Below, one piece after another: positions 1 to 8,386 of a DNA stretch of 64,000 bases. Below the pieces are notes generated by a model. It was not told the origin of the DNA. It saw nothing but the letters and a program-made list of their open reading frames with translations, and searched no databases. The DNA comes from UA16 sp042095135 (GTDB lineage Bacteria > Bacteroidota > Bacteroidia > Flavobacteriales_D > Sanyastnellaceae), in contig JBELBV010000005.1 of the NCBI GenBank assembly GCA_042095135.1, forward strand, positions 18,978-82,977, given 5' to 3'. Position 1 is the stretch's first letter. The number at the start of each line of letters is the position of its first letter. The translations under genes and the position numbers were made by a program.

Positions 1-63
1 CTGAGACAGCCTGTTTCCGTGCTTGCACCCTTCGATGTGTTGACGTAATTCGTTTTCAGACAT
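1..63 (-). CDS. ECF-type RNA polymerase sigma factor, N-terminal fragment (cut by window edge)
   Basis: Only the first 21 codons are in the window, read leftwards from an ATG at position 63. The peptide begins MSENELRQHIEGC and continues KHGNRLSQ. This resembles the conserved opening of Bacteroidota ECF sigma factors (the E-L-I-E-G-C-x-x-G-N-R-x-A-Q type of sequence before region 2). It is divergent from mnmA. An inverted repeat lies 8 nt upstream of the start (71-87). The call rests on a short stretch and on family resemblance only, since the rest of the gene is outside the window. Confidence 0.5.
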   Translation of the reverse strand, partial: MSENELRQHIEGCKHGNRLSQ

Positions 64-70
64 GGCTTCC

Positions 71-87
71 GCCGTTTATAAGACGGC
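71..87. repeat. Inverted repeat upstream of the sigma-factor start
   Basis: GCCGT (71-75) and ACGGC (83-87) form a perfect 5-bp inverted repeat around the AT-rich 7-nt spacer TTATAAG. It lies in the divergent intergenic region between the left-edge gene and mnmA, close to the left gene's start codon. It could be a small leader hairpin or an operator half-site pair, and nothing in the sequence decides between them. Confidence 0.3.
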
Positions 88-189
88 ATCATTACTGCAA
101 GGTTGCCTCGCGCACCCTCGGTGTTGTACAAGGTACGTTAAAATCCAGCGGAAGATATTTGCCCGGTGCACAGCTGTGACCGGAAGAAT

Positions 190-197
190 TACCTTTG
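190..197 (+). promoter_or_regulatory. -7 promoter element of mnmA (TACCTTTG)
   Basis: TACCTTTG is a perfect match to the Bacteroidota -7 consensus TAnnTTTG. Four bases (ACAC) separate it from the mnmA ATG. The same spacing at the SRP RNA gene implies that transcription starts at or next to the A of the start codon, so the mRNA would be leaderless. No Shine-Dalgarno sequence fits in the gap and no clear -33 element is visible. Confidence 0.6.
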
Positions 198-201
198 ACA
201 C

Positions 202-1365
202 ATGCGAATTGTCGTGGGTCTTTCCGGCGGTGTGGATTCTAGCGTGGCGGCGTGGCTATTGCAGCAAGAAGGCCACGAAGTAATCGGCATCTTCATGCGC
301 AATTGGCACGACGAATCCGTGGTCATTGATAACGAGTGCCCCTGGATCGACGATGCCAACGATGCGATGCTCGTGGCTTCGCACCTTGGCATCCCCTTCC
401 AAGTGCTCGACCTGTCCGCTCAATACAAGGAGCGCATCGTGAATTACATGTTTGACGAATATGCCGCAGGCCGGACGCCAAACCCGGATGTTCTGTGCAA
501 CCGAGAGGTCAAATTTGACTTGTTTCTCAAATCCGCACTTGAACTGGGAGCAGACGGTGTGGCCACCGGCCATTACTGCCGCAAAGACACCCTCGAGGTG
601 AACGGACAGACCACCCACCGCTTATTGGCAGGCGTCGACACGAACAAAGACCAGAGTTACTTTTTGTGCCAACTAACGCAAGCCCAACTCGACAAGGCGC
701 ATTTTCCAATCGGAGAATTGACCAAGCCAGAAGTTCGCCGATTGGCCAAGCAAATCGACCTTCCCACCGCCAACAAGAAAGACAGCCAGGGACTTTGCTT
801 TATCGGCAAAGTGCGGTTACCAGATTTCCTTCAGCAGCAGTTGGAGCCCAAAACAGGCGACATCATCGAGATTGATGCTCAGCGTGCCGAACAGGCTATT
901 ATCGGTCAAGCTGACCCTTCACTGCCTACCCATTGGAACCCAGACGATGGCGTCTGCGTCGGGCAGCACAATGGCGCCCATTTTTTCACCGTCGGTCAAC
1001 GCCGGGGCATTCAAGTGGGTGGAAAGCCAGAACCGTTGTTTGTGCTCGAGAAGGATGTGGAACGCAATTTGCTCTTCGTAGGGCAAGGTGAAAACCACGC
1101 AGGATTGTTGCGGCATGCCCTTCGCATCCAAACCAACGAAGCGCATTGGATTCGGCCGGACCGGGAACTGGCTATCGGAGAGAGTACCGATACTTTCCAC
1201 GTGCGAATCCGTTATCGGCAACCGTTGCAAGCGGCAACTATCACTCGGCATAGCGGACATTATATCGTGACGTTCGCGCGTCCACAATCGGGAATTGCAG
1301 CCGGTCAATTCGCAGCATGGTACGATGGTGAAGAGTGCATCGGCTCTGGCGTGATTGCGGGCTGA
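202..1365 (+). CDS. mnmA: tRNA-specific 2-thiouridylase MnmA
   Basis: MnmA makes the 2-thio group of U34 in tRNA-Lys, -Glu and -Gln, using ATP to adenylate C2 and a persulfide sulfur donor. The 387-residue length fits the family. The PP-loop pyrophosphatase motif GLSGGVDSS is at residues 6-14. The two catalytic cysteines are visible as C99 (in NPDVLCNRE) and C199 (in SQGLCFIG), matching the spacing in E. coli MnmA. The TGHYCR segment near residue 122 and the C-terminal beta-barrel (VGQRRGI, then GQFAAWYDGEECIGSG) are typical. The ATG at 202 is chosen because the PP-loop needs this short N-terminus. It follows the -7 box at 190-197 by 4 nt. The next gene starts about 70 bp downstream. Confidence 0.97.
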   Translation: MRIVVGLSGGVDSSVAAWLLQQEGHEVIGIFMRNWHDESVVIDNECPWIDDANDAMLVASHLGIPFQVLDLSAQYKERIVNYMFDEYAAGRTPNPDVLCNREVKFDLFLKSALELGADGVATGHYCRKDTLEVNGQTTHRLLAGVDTNKDQSYFLCQLTQAQLDKAHFPIGELTKPEVRRLAKQIDLPTANKKDSQGLCFIGKVRLPDFLQQQLEPKTGDIIEIDAQRAEQAIIGQADPSLPTHWNPDDGVCVGQHNGAHFFTVGQRRGIQVGGKPEPLFVLEKDVERNLLFVGQGENHAGLLRHALRIQTNEAHWIRPDRELAIGESTDTFHVRIRYRQPLQAATITRHSGHYIVTFARPQSGIAAGQFAAWYDGEECIGSGVIAG

Positions 1366-1438
1366 GGGCCACGTGCCCGCATGCAACCTTTTTGACCGTA
1401 CTTTGTTATTTGCACCCAACACCACCCACCAAGCGCAA

Positions 1439-4387
1439 ATGAAAAATCTACTCCTCACCGCATTTAGTTTTCTCGCCATCGGAATGGCTCCTGTAGTGGC
1501 CCAAGACGATTGCGAGTTTGAGGCCCAAGTGGAATTCTACACCGCCATGTGGGGGGCTGAGATCAGTTGGGAAATCACCAACGACGCCGGAGACATTGTC
1601 CTAGAAGGTGCCAACTATGAGGATTACGACTCAGAAGCATACGTTCATTGCTTTGAAGCCGGCTGTTATCAGCTGCACATGTACGACAGTTTCGGGGACG
1701 GATGGAACGCTGCTTTCATGACCTTGAATTTCCCTGACGCGGGGCTCATGTTTGGCGATATCACCCTCGAATACGGCAACTACGATGTCTTCAATTTTGC
1801 ATTGGGAACCGAATGCGAATTTGAGGAAGGCACTGGAGGCGATGGCAATGGAAACAGCGACGTCCACGGTTGTACAGACCCTGAAGCGGTAAACTTCAAT
1901 CCAGCAGCTACCATCGACGATGGCTCCTGCATCTATGCCTGTGAAGACGGCGGGGAGCAAGCCCTGCTCTACCTCTGCACATTTAGTCAAGGAAATAACG
2001 TTGCCTTAGAAATTACAGACGAAGCAGGCGAGATCGTTTACAGCGGAAGCGACTACGGCAACATGGCCATCGAATACGTTGACATTTGCCTCGGAGAAGG
2101 ATGTTACACCGCCACATTGAGCAACACGGCTGGCGAAGGCGGTTGGTACAATGGCTACTTCTACATCAATTATGGATGGGAGCAGATTGTATACGCCACG
2201 TTGCCAGACGACAGCAGCGAATGGAGTTTTGAATTTTCAGTAGATGGTTCGTGCGGCGACGTATTTGGGTGCACAAACCCGGAGGCGCCCAACTACAATC
2301 CCGAAGCGACGGTGGACGATGGGACATGCTTGCCGACATGCGAGTGCGACGACGAGCCTTACGAGCCGGTCTGTGGTATGGATTGGTTGACTGGTGAACT
2401 GATTACGTTTGACAACCTCTGCGAACTTGAGTGCATCGGCGCCTACCTCTATTGGGAAGGCGATTGCGCCGATCAGCCCATTTACGGCTGCATGGATCCA
2501 GAAGCGTTGAATTACGACCCTGATGCCACCGTCGACAGCGGATGCCTCTACCCTATCGACTGTGAAGGCACCACAGCCATCCAAATTTTTGGTGTGGCAG
2601 ACAGCACAGATGAATGGGGCAACGTCCCCTTAGCGAGCTGGTACATTACCGACTTCAACAACGTAGCATGGTACAATTACGTCCAATACCAGAATGACGA
2701 AGGAATTTGGGTAGCTGACGGCTGCATTGAGGATGGCTGCTACAACTTCACCGTCTACGCGGGATTCACAGGTGGCACATCCGGAACCACTGCCGTAGTG
2801 TTGGACGGTGAGACCACCTACTACGAAGGGAACGCCGACGCCTTCCAAACGACGTACGGTTTGGGAATTAATGTTGATGGCTGTGAGCCTTACGTTCCCG
2901 GCTGTACCGACGAAGCGGCCTTGAATTACGATCCAAACGCGACAGAAGATAACGGCTCCTGCATTTACCCTGTAGTATGCGAAGATGGAGAAGTCGCCGG
3001 CCAACTGTACATATGCACGTTCTCCCAAGGCTGGGCAGTGGGCTTGACCATCGAAGATGAGGAAGGAAATGTTTTGTTCGATCAGCAAGGATTCAACGAC
3101 ATGGAAATCCTCTATTTGGATGTGTGCGTTGACCTCACCGCTTGCTACACCGCCACGTTGACCAACCTTGCGGGCGAAGCTTCTTGGTATGGTGGCTATT
3201 TTTACTTGAATGCCGGTTGGGATCAATTGATTTACGAATCCCTAGATGACAATGCTTCCACAGAAGTCCTGCAGTTCTCCGTCGATGGAAACTGCGGCGA
3301 CGTATTGGGATGCACCGATCCAGATGCGACGAATTACAGCCCCGAGGCCACTATTGATAACGGTTCATGTGTCTACCCGCTGGACTGCGAAGGGCTGATT
3401 TCGGTGTACGCCGACCTGAGCGGTGGCACGTGGATTAACGAGGTGGGCTGGGCCTTGCTCGATGACGCCGGTACTGTCCTCTGGGAAGGGTTCGGTGCTT
3501 GGGTCGAAACGGGACAACAGGTGATGGAAACATGTGTGCCTCCGGGATGCTATACGCTAGTTTTGACCGACACCTTTGGAGACGGTTGGGACAGCACGGT
3601 ATTGACGCTGACCTGGGGAGACCAAGCCGTCGATTATACCCTCGAGACAGGCAACTACGGTGAATTTAGCATCGGTATTGGAGCGGATTGCAACGACCAA
3701 CCCGATCCAATCGCTGGCTGCATGGACGGAGGAGCAATCAACTACGACCCGCTCGCAACTGAAGATGATGGCTCATGCGAGTTCGCATTCTGCCCCACCA
3801 ATGAAGTGACCTTCGTAACCGTCACCCTCGAAGACGGACTGAGCCTCGGATGGAACCTGAGTGGTGACGGAGATATAGCCAACGTCGGTGGCGGTGCCTA
3901 TGCAAGCAACACTTCGCACACATACACCGCTTGTTTGGTGGACGACTGCTACAGCATTACCATGTGGGATATGAACGCAGACGGATGGAATGGCGGATGG
4001 ATTGAAGTGTGGATGAACAATGAAATGATGACCACCGCCACCATGGAGGACGGATTCATGAGCACCATGCAGCTGGGTATCAATGCCGATTGCGATGACG
4101 AGGGCGGCATCGATCCAGGTTTCTGGCTCGACCCCATCGGCTTCGCTCCGTACCCGAACCCTACGGAAGGCGAGACCAACCTCAACGGAAGCGGTTGGGA
4201 CCAACATTTACCGGTGGACGTAGAGGTACGTGACATTGCCGGCCGACTGGTTCACAAACGCACCATTGTCACCAACGGAGACAACGCCCAGTGGGTGCTT
4301 CGCACGGATGTGTTTGAAGCCGGCATGTACATTGTGACCGGCGCGCAATCCGGGCGGACAGCACAAACCGCCATTGTGGTTCGCTAA
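1439..4387 (+). CDS. Secreted MopE-like repeat protein with Kazal-like module and probable T9SS sorting domain
   Basis: The predicted protein has 982 residues with an N-terminal signal peptide (MKNLLLTAFSFLAIG...VVAQ). The frame is open upstream, but the ATG at 1439 gives the clean signal peptide. Six copies of a short cysteine-bounded motif, roughly GC(T/M)(D/N)P-x-A-x-N-(Y/F)-x-P-x-A-T-x-D-(D/N)-GSC, begin near residues 143, 276, 350, 487, 624 and 760. They alternate with about 110-residue beta-rich domains, some carrying a D-x-F-G-D-G-W-(N/D) motif and a cysteine pair. Around residues 299-345 there is a Kazal-like pattern (CEC...YEPVCGMD...TFDNLCELEC). From about residue 901 comes a Bacteroidota-type C-terminal sorting domain starting YPNPTEG, with a conserved (I/V)-x-D-x-x-G-R-x-V-strand and a final G-M-Y-I-V strand. 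It is very acidic and probably displayed or secreted by type IX secretion. Function is unknown, with adhesion, calcium binding or protease inhibition possible. Confidence 0.85.
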   Translation: MKNLLLTAFSFLAIGMAPVVAQDDCEFEAQVEFYTAMWGAEISWEITNDAGDIVLEGANYEDYDSEAYVHCFEAGCYQLHMYDSFGDGWNAAFMTLNFPDAGLMFGDITLEYGNYDVFNFALGTECEFEEGTGGDGNGNSDVHGCTDPEAVNFNPAATIDDGSCIYACEDGGEQALLYLCTFSQGNNVALEITDEAGEIVYSGSDYGNMAIEYVDICLGEGCYTATLSNTAGEGGWYNGYFYINYGWEQIVYATLPDDSSEWSFEFSVDGSCGDVFGCTNPEAPNYNPEATVDDGTCLPTCECDDEPYEPVCGMDWLTGELITFDNLCELECIGAYLYWEGDCADQPIYGCMDPEALNYDPDATVDSGCLYPIDCEGTTAIQIFGVADSTDEWGNVPLASWYITDFNNVAWYNYVQYQNDEGIWVADGCIEDGCYNFTVYAGFTGGTSGTTAVVLDGETTYYEGNADAFQTTYGLGINVDGCEPYVPGCTDEAALNYDPNATEDNGSCIYPVVCEDGEVAGQLYICTFSQGWAVGLTIEDEEGNVLFDQQGFNDMEILYLDVCVDLTACYTATLTNLAGEASWYGGYFYLNAGWDQLIYESLDDNASTEVLQFSVDGNCGDVLGCTDPDATNYSPEATIDNGSCVYPLDCEGLISVYADLSGGTWINEVGWALLDDAGTVLWEGFGAWVETGQQVMETCVPPGCYTLVLTDTFGDGWDSTVLTLTWGDQAVDYTLETGNYGEFSIGIGADCNDQPDPIAGCMDGGAINYDPLATEDDGSCEFAFCPTNEVTFVTVTLEDGLSLGWNLSGDGDIANVGGGAYASNTSHTYTACLVDDCYSITMWDMNADGWNGGWIEVWMNNEMMTTATMEDGFMSTMQLGINADCDDEGGIDPGFWLDPIGFAPYPNPTEGETNLNGSGWDQHLPVDVEVRDIAGRLVHKRTIVTNGDNAQWVLRTDVFEAGMYIVTGAQSGRTAQTAIVVR

Positions 4388-4405
4388 TCTCTTTACAAAA
4401 TAATA

Positions 4406-4453
4406 GCCTCGGTACTTCCCGAGCTTTCAATCGGTCCTACGCGGGCCGATTGA
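4406..4453. terminator. Possible bidirectional terminator between converging genes
   Basis: Two hairpins fill the 49-bp gap between converging genes and run into the end of the GT2 gene. One is CTCGG/CCGAG (4408-4412 and 4419-4423). The other is a perfect 8-bp stem TCAATCGG/CCGATTGA (4427-4434 and 4446-4453) that includes the GT2 stop codon region. On the minus strand the first hairpin is followed by an AT-rich stretch (GCTATTATTTTG). Neither has a classical T-run, so the call is moderate. Confidence 0.4.
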
Positions 4454-5396
4454 TGTTTTCGGCCACCTGGTAATCGTGGCGCTTCGTGTCATTGCGTGAA
4501 GTCATCTCGGCGAGAAATCCGGTCAAGAAAAACTGGAGACCAAAGACCATACCCGTTAAGGACACGTAGAACGCAGAAATCTCCGTGATATTCCGTGAGG
4601 GGTTTCCTTCCCAAATGGAAATCAATTTCCCCGCCGCAATCCACGAGAACCCCGCCAGACTCACCAAGAACATAAGGACGCCCAAGGCTCCAAAAAAGTG
4701 CATGGGCTTCCGCGAAAAGCGGGACATAAAGCCGATGGTCATCAGGTCCAAGAAACCGTTGATGAAGCGCTCGAGGCCAAACTTGGACGACCCATATTTA
4801 CGCGCTTGGTGCTGTACGACTTGCTCTCCGATGCGATCGAATCCTGCGCTCTTTGCCAAAATGGGAATGTAGCGGTGCATTTCACCTTGTACTTCGATGG
4901 CCTTGACGACTTCGAGTCGGTAGGCCTTTAGTCCACAATTAAAGTCATTCAGCTGAATGCCACTCATCCATCGGGTTGCAGCATTGTAAAAACGAGTCGG
5001 AATGGTTTTACTCAGTGGATCATGGCGTTTTTTCTTCCACCCGCTCACGAGGTCAAACCCTTCCTCGATGATCTTGCGCTCAAGTTCCGGAATTTCTTCA
5101 GGCGAATCCTGCAAATCCGCATCCATGGTGACCACCACACGGCCTTTGGCAGCTTTAAAGCCGAGTTGAAGCCCGGCGCTTTTACCATAATTGCGTGCCA
5201 ATCGAATGCCCACCACCCGTAACGGATCTTCCGTGGCCAATTTTGACACCATGTTCCAGGAATCGTCTCGGCTCCCATCGTCCACGAAGATGACCTCATA
5301 TGAGCGCCCCTTCAACACACGGTCAATCCAAGCTTTGAGTTCAAGCAGGCTTTCCTCCTCGTTGTACAGCGGTACGACTATGGACAGGTCAATCAT
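4437..5396 (-). CDS. GT2 family glycosyltransferase, membrane-anchored (GtrB/ArnC/DPM-like)
   Basis: The protein has 319 residues. The N-terminal GT-A domain starts MIDLSIVVPLYNEE, with the nucleotide-binding FVDDGSRDDS and the metal-binding DAD motif in VTMDADLQDSPEE. Two C-terminal hydrophobic helices follow (about residues 232-255 and 268-295). This is the architecture of polyprenyl-phosphate sugar synthases such as GtrB and ArnC, which load a sugar from a nucleotide donor onto undecaprenyl phosphate at the inner membrane. A good Shine-Dalgarno (AAAGGAG) lies about 8 nt before the ATG. The DUF4199 gene is upstream on the same strand with a gap of about 50 bp. The sugar transferred cannot be read from sequence. 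Confidence 0.88.
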   Translation of the reverse strand: MIDLSIVVPLYNEEESLLELKAWIDRVLKGRSYEVIFVDDGSRDDSWNMVSKLATEDPLRVVGIRLARNYGKSAGLQLGFKAAKGRVVVTMDADLQDSPEEIPELERKIIEEGFDLVSGWKKKRHDPLSKTIPTRFYNAATRWMSGIQLNDFNCGLKAYRLEVVKAIEVQGEMHRYIPILAKSAGFDRIGEQVVQHQARKYGSSKFGLERFINGFLDLMTIGFMSRFSRKPMHFFGALGVLMFLVSLAGFSWIAAGKLISIWEGNPSRNITEISAFYVSLTGMVFGLQFFLTGFLAEMTSRNDTKRHDYQVAENINRPA

Positions 5397-5446
5397 TCAA
5401 AATTCTCCTTTAGTGGTTCCCTTACGGATGCCATGTCACATACGGT

Positions 5447-5965
5447 TCAAAACTGAGACGGATCTGAGCGCTTCATGATGGCTCCAACAACCAACGAAAT
5501 CAGACCCCAAAAGAGAAGTCCGAGTACCCAGCTCAGCGCTTGCCCAGCTGGCTTCATAGCCCATTCCATATCCGCAAGCATTCCCTCTACTTGATCTTCG
5601 GGTACCATTTTGAACACGCCCGAGGCGTCCAATTCTTGCATGGTAACTTCCATCATTTTAGAACTCAATTCGGGGTCGATGATGGAGCCTAACACCACAT
5701 CCATTCCCAACCCTAGAAAGGTCGTGGTCGCAGCAGCTACCAAGGCCGTCACAAATGCTTCGCCAAACGTGAATGCGCCGTCGACAGCCTTGCGAACCAT
5801 CGTGCAAGCAAGGAACATGCCTGCGATAACGAGCACCAATTGACCGAATCCTAACCAGCCACTTGTCATGGCTTCGATTCCGAGCAAATAGGCCACCAAC
5901 TTGAGGACGACGAGGATCACGCCAGCGGCAGCGCCTTGTTGTACGGATTGCATGGGGATTTTCAT
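5447..5965 (-). CDS. DUF4199 family membrane protein
   Basis: A 172-residue protein with four hydrophobic segments: two near the N-terminus (AGVILVVLKLVAYLLG and GQLVLVIAGMFLA), one around residues 75-95, and a C-terminal one (LSWVLGLLFWGLISLVVG). It ends with the short cytoplasmic tail KRSDPSQF. Length, TM layout and the FGEAF segment after TM2 match the Bacteroidota-specific DUF4199 family, whose function is unknown. The ATG at 5965 is preferred to an in-frame TTG 18 nt upstream. A -7-like element (TACCTTGT) ends 4 nt before this ATG, implying a leaderless message. It is divergent from the SRP RNA gene. Confidence 0.75.
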   Translation of the reverse strand: MKIPMQSVQQGAAAGVILVVLKLVAYLLGIEAMTSGWLGFGQLVLVIAGMFLACTMVRKAVDGAFTFGEAFVTALVAAATTTFLGLGMDVVLGSIIDPELSSKMMEVTMQELDASGVFKMVPEDQVEGMLADMEWAMKPAGQALSWVLGLLFWGLISLVVGAIMKRSDPSQF

Positions 5966-5969
5966 GCCC

Positions 5970-5977
5970 ACAAGGTA
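5970..5977 (-). promoter_or_regulatory. -7-like element of the DUF4199 gene (TACCTTGT)
   Basis: Read on the minus strand, TACCTTGT matches TAnnTTTG at six of eight positions. It is followed by GGGC and then the ATG. The 4-nt gap is the one seen at mnmA, aroC, recR and others. Confidence 0.4.
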
Positions 5978-5998
5978 GTACAACGCAGAAATTCATGG

Positions 5999-6006
5999 TA
6001 TCTTTG
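5999..6006 (+). promoter_or_regulatory. -7 promoter element of the SRP RNA gene (TATCTTTG)
   Basis: TATCTTTG is a perfect TAnnTTTG match. The mature RNA's 5' end is fixed by its closing helix at 6010 or 6011, so the box ends 3-4 nt before +1. This site calibrates the distance from -7 element to transcription start used elsewhere in this annotation. Confidence 0.65.
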
Positions 6007-6009
6007 TCC

Positions 6010-6107
6010 GGGGCAAGTCTCCTACGACCAGCTCCCGTCAACTCCCCCAGGGCCGGAAGGCAGCAAGGGTAGACGGTTGTAGCGGTGCGATAGGAATCGC
6101 TTGCCCT
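6010..6107 (+). ncRNA. ffs: Signal recognition particle RNA (bacterial 4.5S type)
   Basis: The RNA is about 98 nt. Its universally conserved apical loop is present as GGGCCGGAAGGCAGCAAGGG (from about 6050), flanked by the pairing arms CCGTC and GACGG. The terminal helix is closed by GGGCAAG (6011-6017) pairing with CTTGCCC (6100-6106). A short 3' hairpin GCGAT-AGGA-ATCGC precedes the closing strand. A T-run (TTTTTTC) directly after the 3' arm serves as terminator. The RNA binds Ffh and, with FtsY, targets nascent membrane proteins. A perfect -7 box precedes it. Confidence 0.95.
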
Positions 6108-6154
6108 TTTTTCTTTCCCTTTTCTTTCCTTCGATTTTTCACTACCTCTGCACT

Positions 6155-7663
6155 GTGAACGACTCCAGCATCCAACCCATTCATAAGATCCTGGTCGCCA
6201 ATCGTGGAGAAATCGCTTTGCGCGTCATGCGCACCGCGAAAGAGATGGGCATCGCCACCGTGGCTGTCTATTCCGATGCCGACCGCAATGCCACCTTTGC
6301 ACGATACGCCGACGAGGCGATCCACATCGGACCGGCACCCTCCTCGGAAAGCTACCTCGTCGCCTCCAAAATCATCGAGGCCGCGCGCAGTACCGGCGCC
6401 GACGCCATCCATCCGGGGTACGGCTTCCTATCCGAAAATGCCGCCTTCGCGGCAGCCGTCGAGGAAGCAGGCATTCGCTTTATCGGACCCCGCCCCCACG
6501 CCATTGAGACCATGGGCTCCAAATTGGCCGCGAAAGAAACGGTCAAGCCGTTCGACGTTCCCTTGGTTCCCGGCACCGACCACCCGGTGAACACTCCAGC
6601 GGAAGCGCGTGATGTAGCCAACCGCATCGGTTACCCCTTGCTCATCAAAGCCAGTGCTGGTGGCGGTGGAAAAGGCATGCGCATCGTTCGCGAGGACGCC
6701 GAACTTAAAAACAGCTTCGAACGGGCCGTTTCAGAGGCGGTCAATGCCTTTGGCGACGGGGCTGTATTCATTGAACGCTTCGTCACCTCACCCCGGCACA
6801 TCGAAATTCAAATCCTCGCGGATACGCAAGGCAACGTTGTGCATTTGTTCGAACGGGAGTGCAGCATTCAACGCCGCCACCAAAAGGTAGTGGAGGAAGC
6901 GCCCTCTGCTGTCTTGACACCCGAGCTGAGGGAGCGCATGGGAAACAGCGCCATCGAAGTGGCCAAAAGCTGTAATTACGTGGGAGCAGGCACCGTGGAG
7001 TTCTTACTCGACGACCAGATGCGTTACTACTTCTTGGAAATGAATACGCGTCTCCAAGTGGAGCATCCCGTGACCGAGTGCATTGCCAATGTGGATCTGG
7101 TCCGCGAACAAATCCGCATCGCCGAAGGGCATCCACTCTCCTTCAGCCAAGACGACTTGAGCATTCGGGGGCACGCCATTGAAATCCGGGTGTATGCGGA
7201 AAATGCGCGCGCAGGGTTCCTTCCAGATACGGGCACACTGCACCGCTATGCCCCACCTACAGGCCCCGGTGTACGCGTTGACGATGGCGTGGAAGAAGGA
7301 CAGGAAATCCCGATTCATTACGACCCCATGTTATCAAAGCTCGTCGTGCACGCACCCAGCCGTGAGGCGGCCATTGACCGGTGCATTCGAGCCATCGATG
7401 AATACGAAATTGCCGGGGTATACACGACATTGGATTTTGGACGTTTTGCCATCGACCACGATGCTTTCCGTTCGGGGAAATTTGACACGCACTTTGTCGA
7501 AGCCCATTTCTCGTCCGACGTTCTCGAACGCGACAGCGACCTGTCGGATGAGGAAATCGCCGCTTTGACAGCGGGCCTTTTGGGTCGATCTACCCCCAGC
7601 AAAACAGCATCAACCCCAGCAGTTACTTCGCGCTCGCCATGGCGCAAACGCGCACAAGCCTAA
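6155..7663 (+). CDS. accC: Biotin carboxylase subunit of an acyl-CoA carboxylase (AccC-like)
   Basis: The enzyme carboxylates biotin on its carrier protein with ATP and bicarbonate, the first half-reaction of acetyl- or propionyl-CoA carboxylase. Domains in order are the N-terminal HKILVANRGEIALRV; an ATP-grasp with GGGGKGM; the ERECSIQRRHQK biotin-site region; the EMNTRLQVEHPVTE catalytic segment; and the biotin carboxylase C-terminal domain (GHAIEIRVYAEN, then HYDPMLSKL). The protein has 502 residues from GTG at 6155. About 55 of these are a C-terminal tail rich in Ser, Thr, Ala and basic residues (ending SPWRKRAQA), longer than the usual ~450-residue AccC. The upstream in-frame TTG would start inside the SRP RNA, so GTG is preferred. 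The carrier and carboxyltransferase genes are not in the window. Acetyl- versus propionyl-CoA specificity cannot be assigned. Confidence 0.9.
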   Translation: MNDSSIQPIHKILVANRGEIALRVMRTAKEMGIATVAVYSDADRNATFARYADEAIHIGPAPSSESYLVASKIIEAARSTGADAIHPGYGFLSENAAFAAAVEEAGIRFIGPRPHAIETMGSKLAAKETVKPFDVPLVPGTDHPVNTPAEARDVANRIGYPLLIKASAGGGGKGMRIVREDAELKNSFERAVSEAVNAFGDGAVFIERFVTSPRHIEIQILADTQGNVVHLFERECSIQRRHQKVVEEAPSAVLTPELRERMGNSAIEVAKSCNYVGAGTVEFLLDDQMRYYFLEMNTRLQVEHPVTECIANVDLVREQIRIAEGHPLSFSQDDLSIRGHAIEIRVYAENARAGFLPDTGTLHRYAPPTGPGVRVDDGVEEGQEIPIHYDPMLSKLVVHAPSREAAIDRCIRAIDEYEIAGVYTTLDFGRFAIDHDAFRSGKFDTHFVEAHFSSDVLERDSDLSDEEIAALTAGLLGRSTPSKTASTPAVTSRSPWRKRAQA

Positions 7664-8349
7664 TGGAACCAACGCGCATTCAATTGCGCCAAACCATCTG
7701 ACGCGGAACAGGACCACGCAGTGGCATTCGGCACGCCCAATACATCGGCTGCGGGATCAATCACGTGCAAGGGAACGCCTGGTGCCGCTTCGAATGCCAG
7801 TTGAGCGGCAGGATAGACTTGAAGGGAGGTGCCAATGACGAGTACGCAGTCCGCCTGCTTGACCAACGGAAACGCGTCCACCATGTTGGGCACCGATTCG
7901 CCAAACCAAACAATGTGCGGACGTAGAGGGTAACCCGCTGGACAACTGTCAGATGTCTTCATTTCCCAATGAGGCAACGGGTAAACTGCCGCCTCTGGTC
8001 CACAGCTTCTCGCCTTGGACAATTCACCGTGCAAATGCAGCACATGCTGCGAACCGGCGCGCTCGTGCAGGTCGTCGACATTTTGCGTGATAATCTGGAT
8101 GTGCATGCGGTCCTGCCATGCAGCCAACTGTCGGTGGCCCAGGTTGGGTTGGGCCTCCCACACTGCTCGACGCCGCTCGTTGTAAAACCGGGTCACGAGT
8201 TCTGAGTTGCGCGCCCAAGCCTCAGGCGTAGCCACATCCTCCACCCGGTGGCCTTCCCACAGGCCTCCCGCTCCACGAAAGGTCGCAATGCCACTTTCCG
8301 CACTCATGCCAGCGCCGGTCAGCACCACCAAATATTCGGGGACGTTCAT
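7660..8349 (-). CDS. cobB: SIR2 family NAD-dependent protein deacylase (CobB/SIRT5-like)
   Basis: A 229-residue class III-like sirtuin that removes acyl groups from protein lysines using NAD. The NAD-binding GAGMSAESGIATFRG is at residues 12-26, TQNVDDLHERAGS follows residue 88, and the catalytic His is H107 in LHLHGEL. The F-Y-N-E-R-R segment places Y56 and R59 in the Y-x-x-R motif that binds succinyl or malonyl acids in SIRT5 and E. coli CobB, so desuccinylase activity is likely. The small zinc module has only single cysteines where zinc-binding sirtuins have pairs (SKARSCG and SDSCPAG). It converges on accC with a 4-bp overlap of gene ends and is divergent from the exonuclease gene. Confidence 0.9.
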   Translation of the reverse strand: MNVPEYLVVLTGAGMSAESGIATFRGAGGLWEGHRVEDVATPEAWARNSELVTRFYNERRRAVWEAQPNLGHRQLAAWQDRMHIQIITQNVDDLHERAGSQHVLHLHGELSKARSCGPEAAVYPLPHWEMKTSDSCPAGYPLRPHIVWFGESVPNMVDAFPLVKQADCVLVIGTSLQVYPAAQLAFEAAPGVPLHVIDPAADVLGVPNATAWSCSASDGLAQLNARWFH

Positions 8350-8386
8350 CGCTCCAAATTACGCAAACGGCCTCAGGTCTTTGGGC

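Noticed and set aside
1355..1438. Upstream in-frame extension of the MopE-like protein overlapping mnmA
   Set aside because: It would place 28 unrelated residues before a clean signal peptide that begins at 1439.
8355..8362. GTAATTTG upstream of the sirtuin gene as another 4-nt-spaced -7 box
   Set aside because: It lacks the TA of TAnnTTTG in register and is 5 nt from the ATG, so it was left out of the leaderless count.
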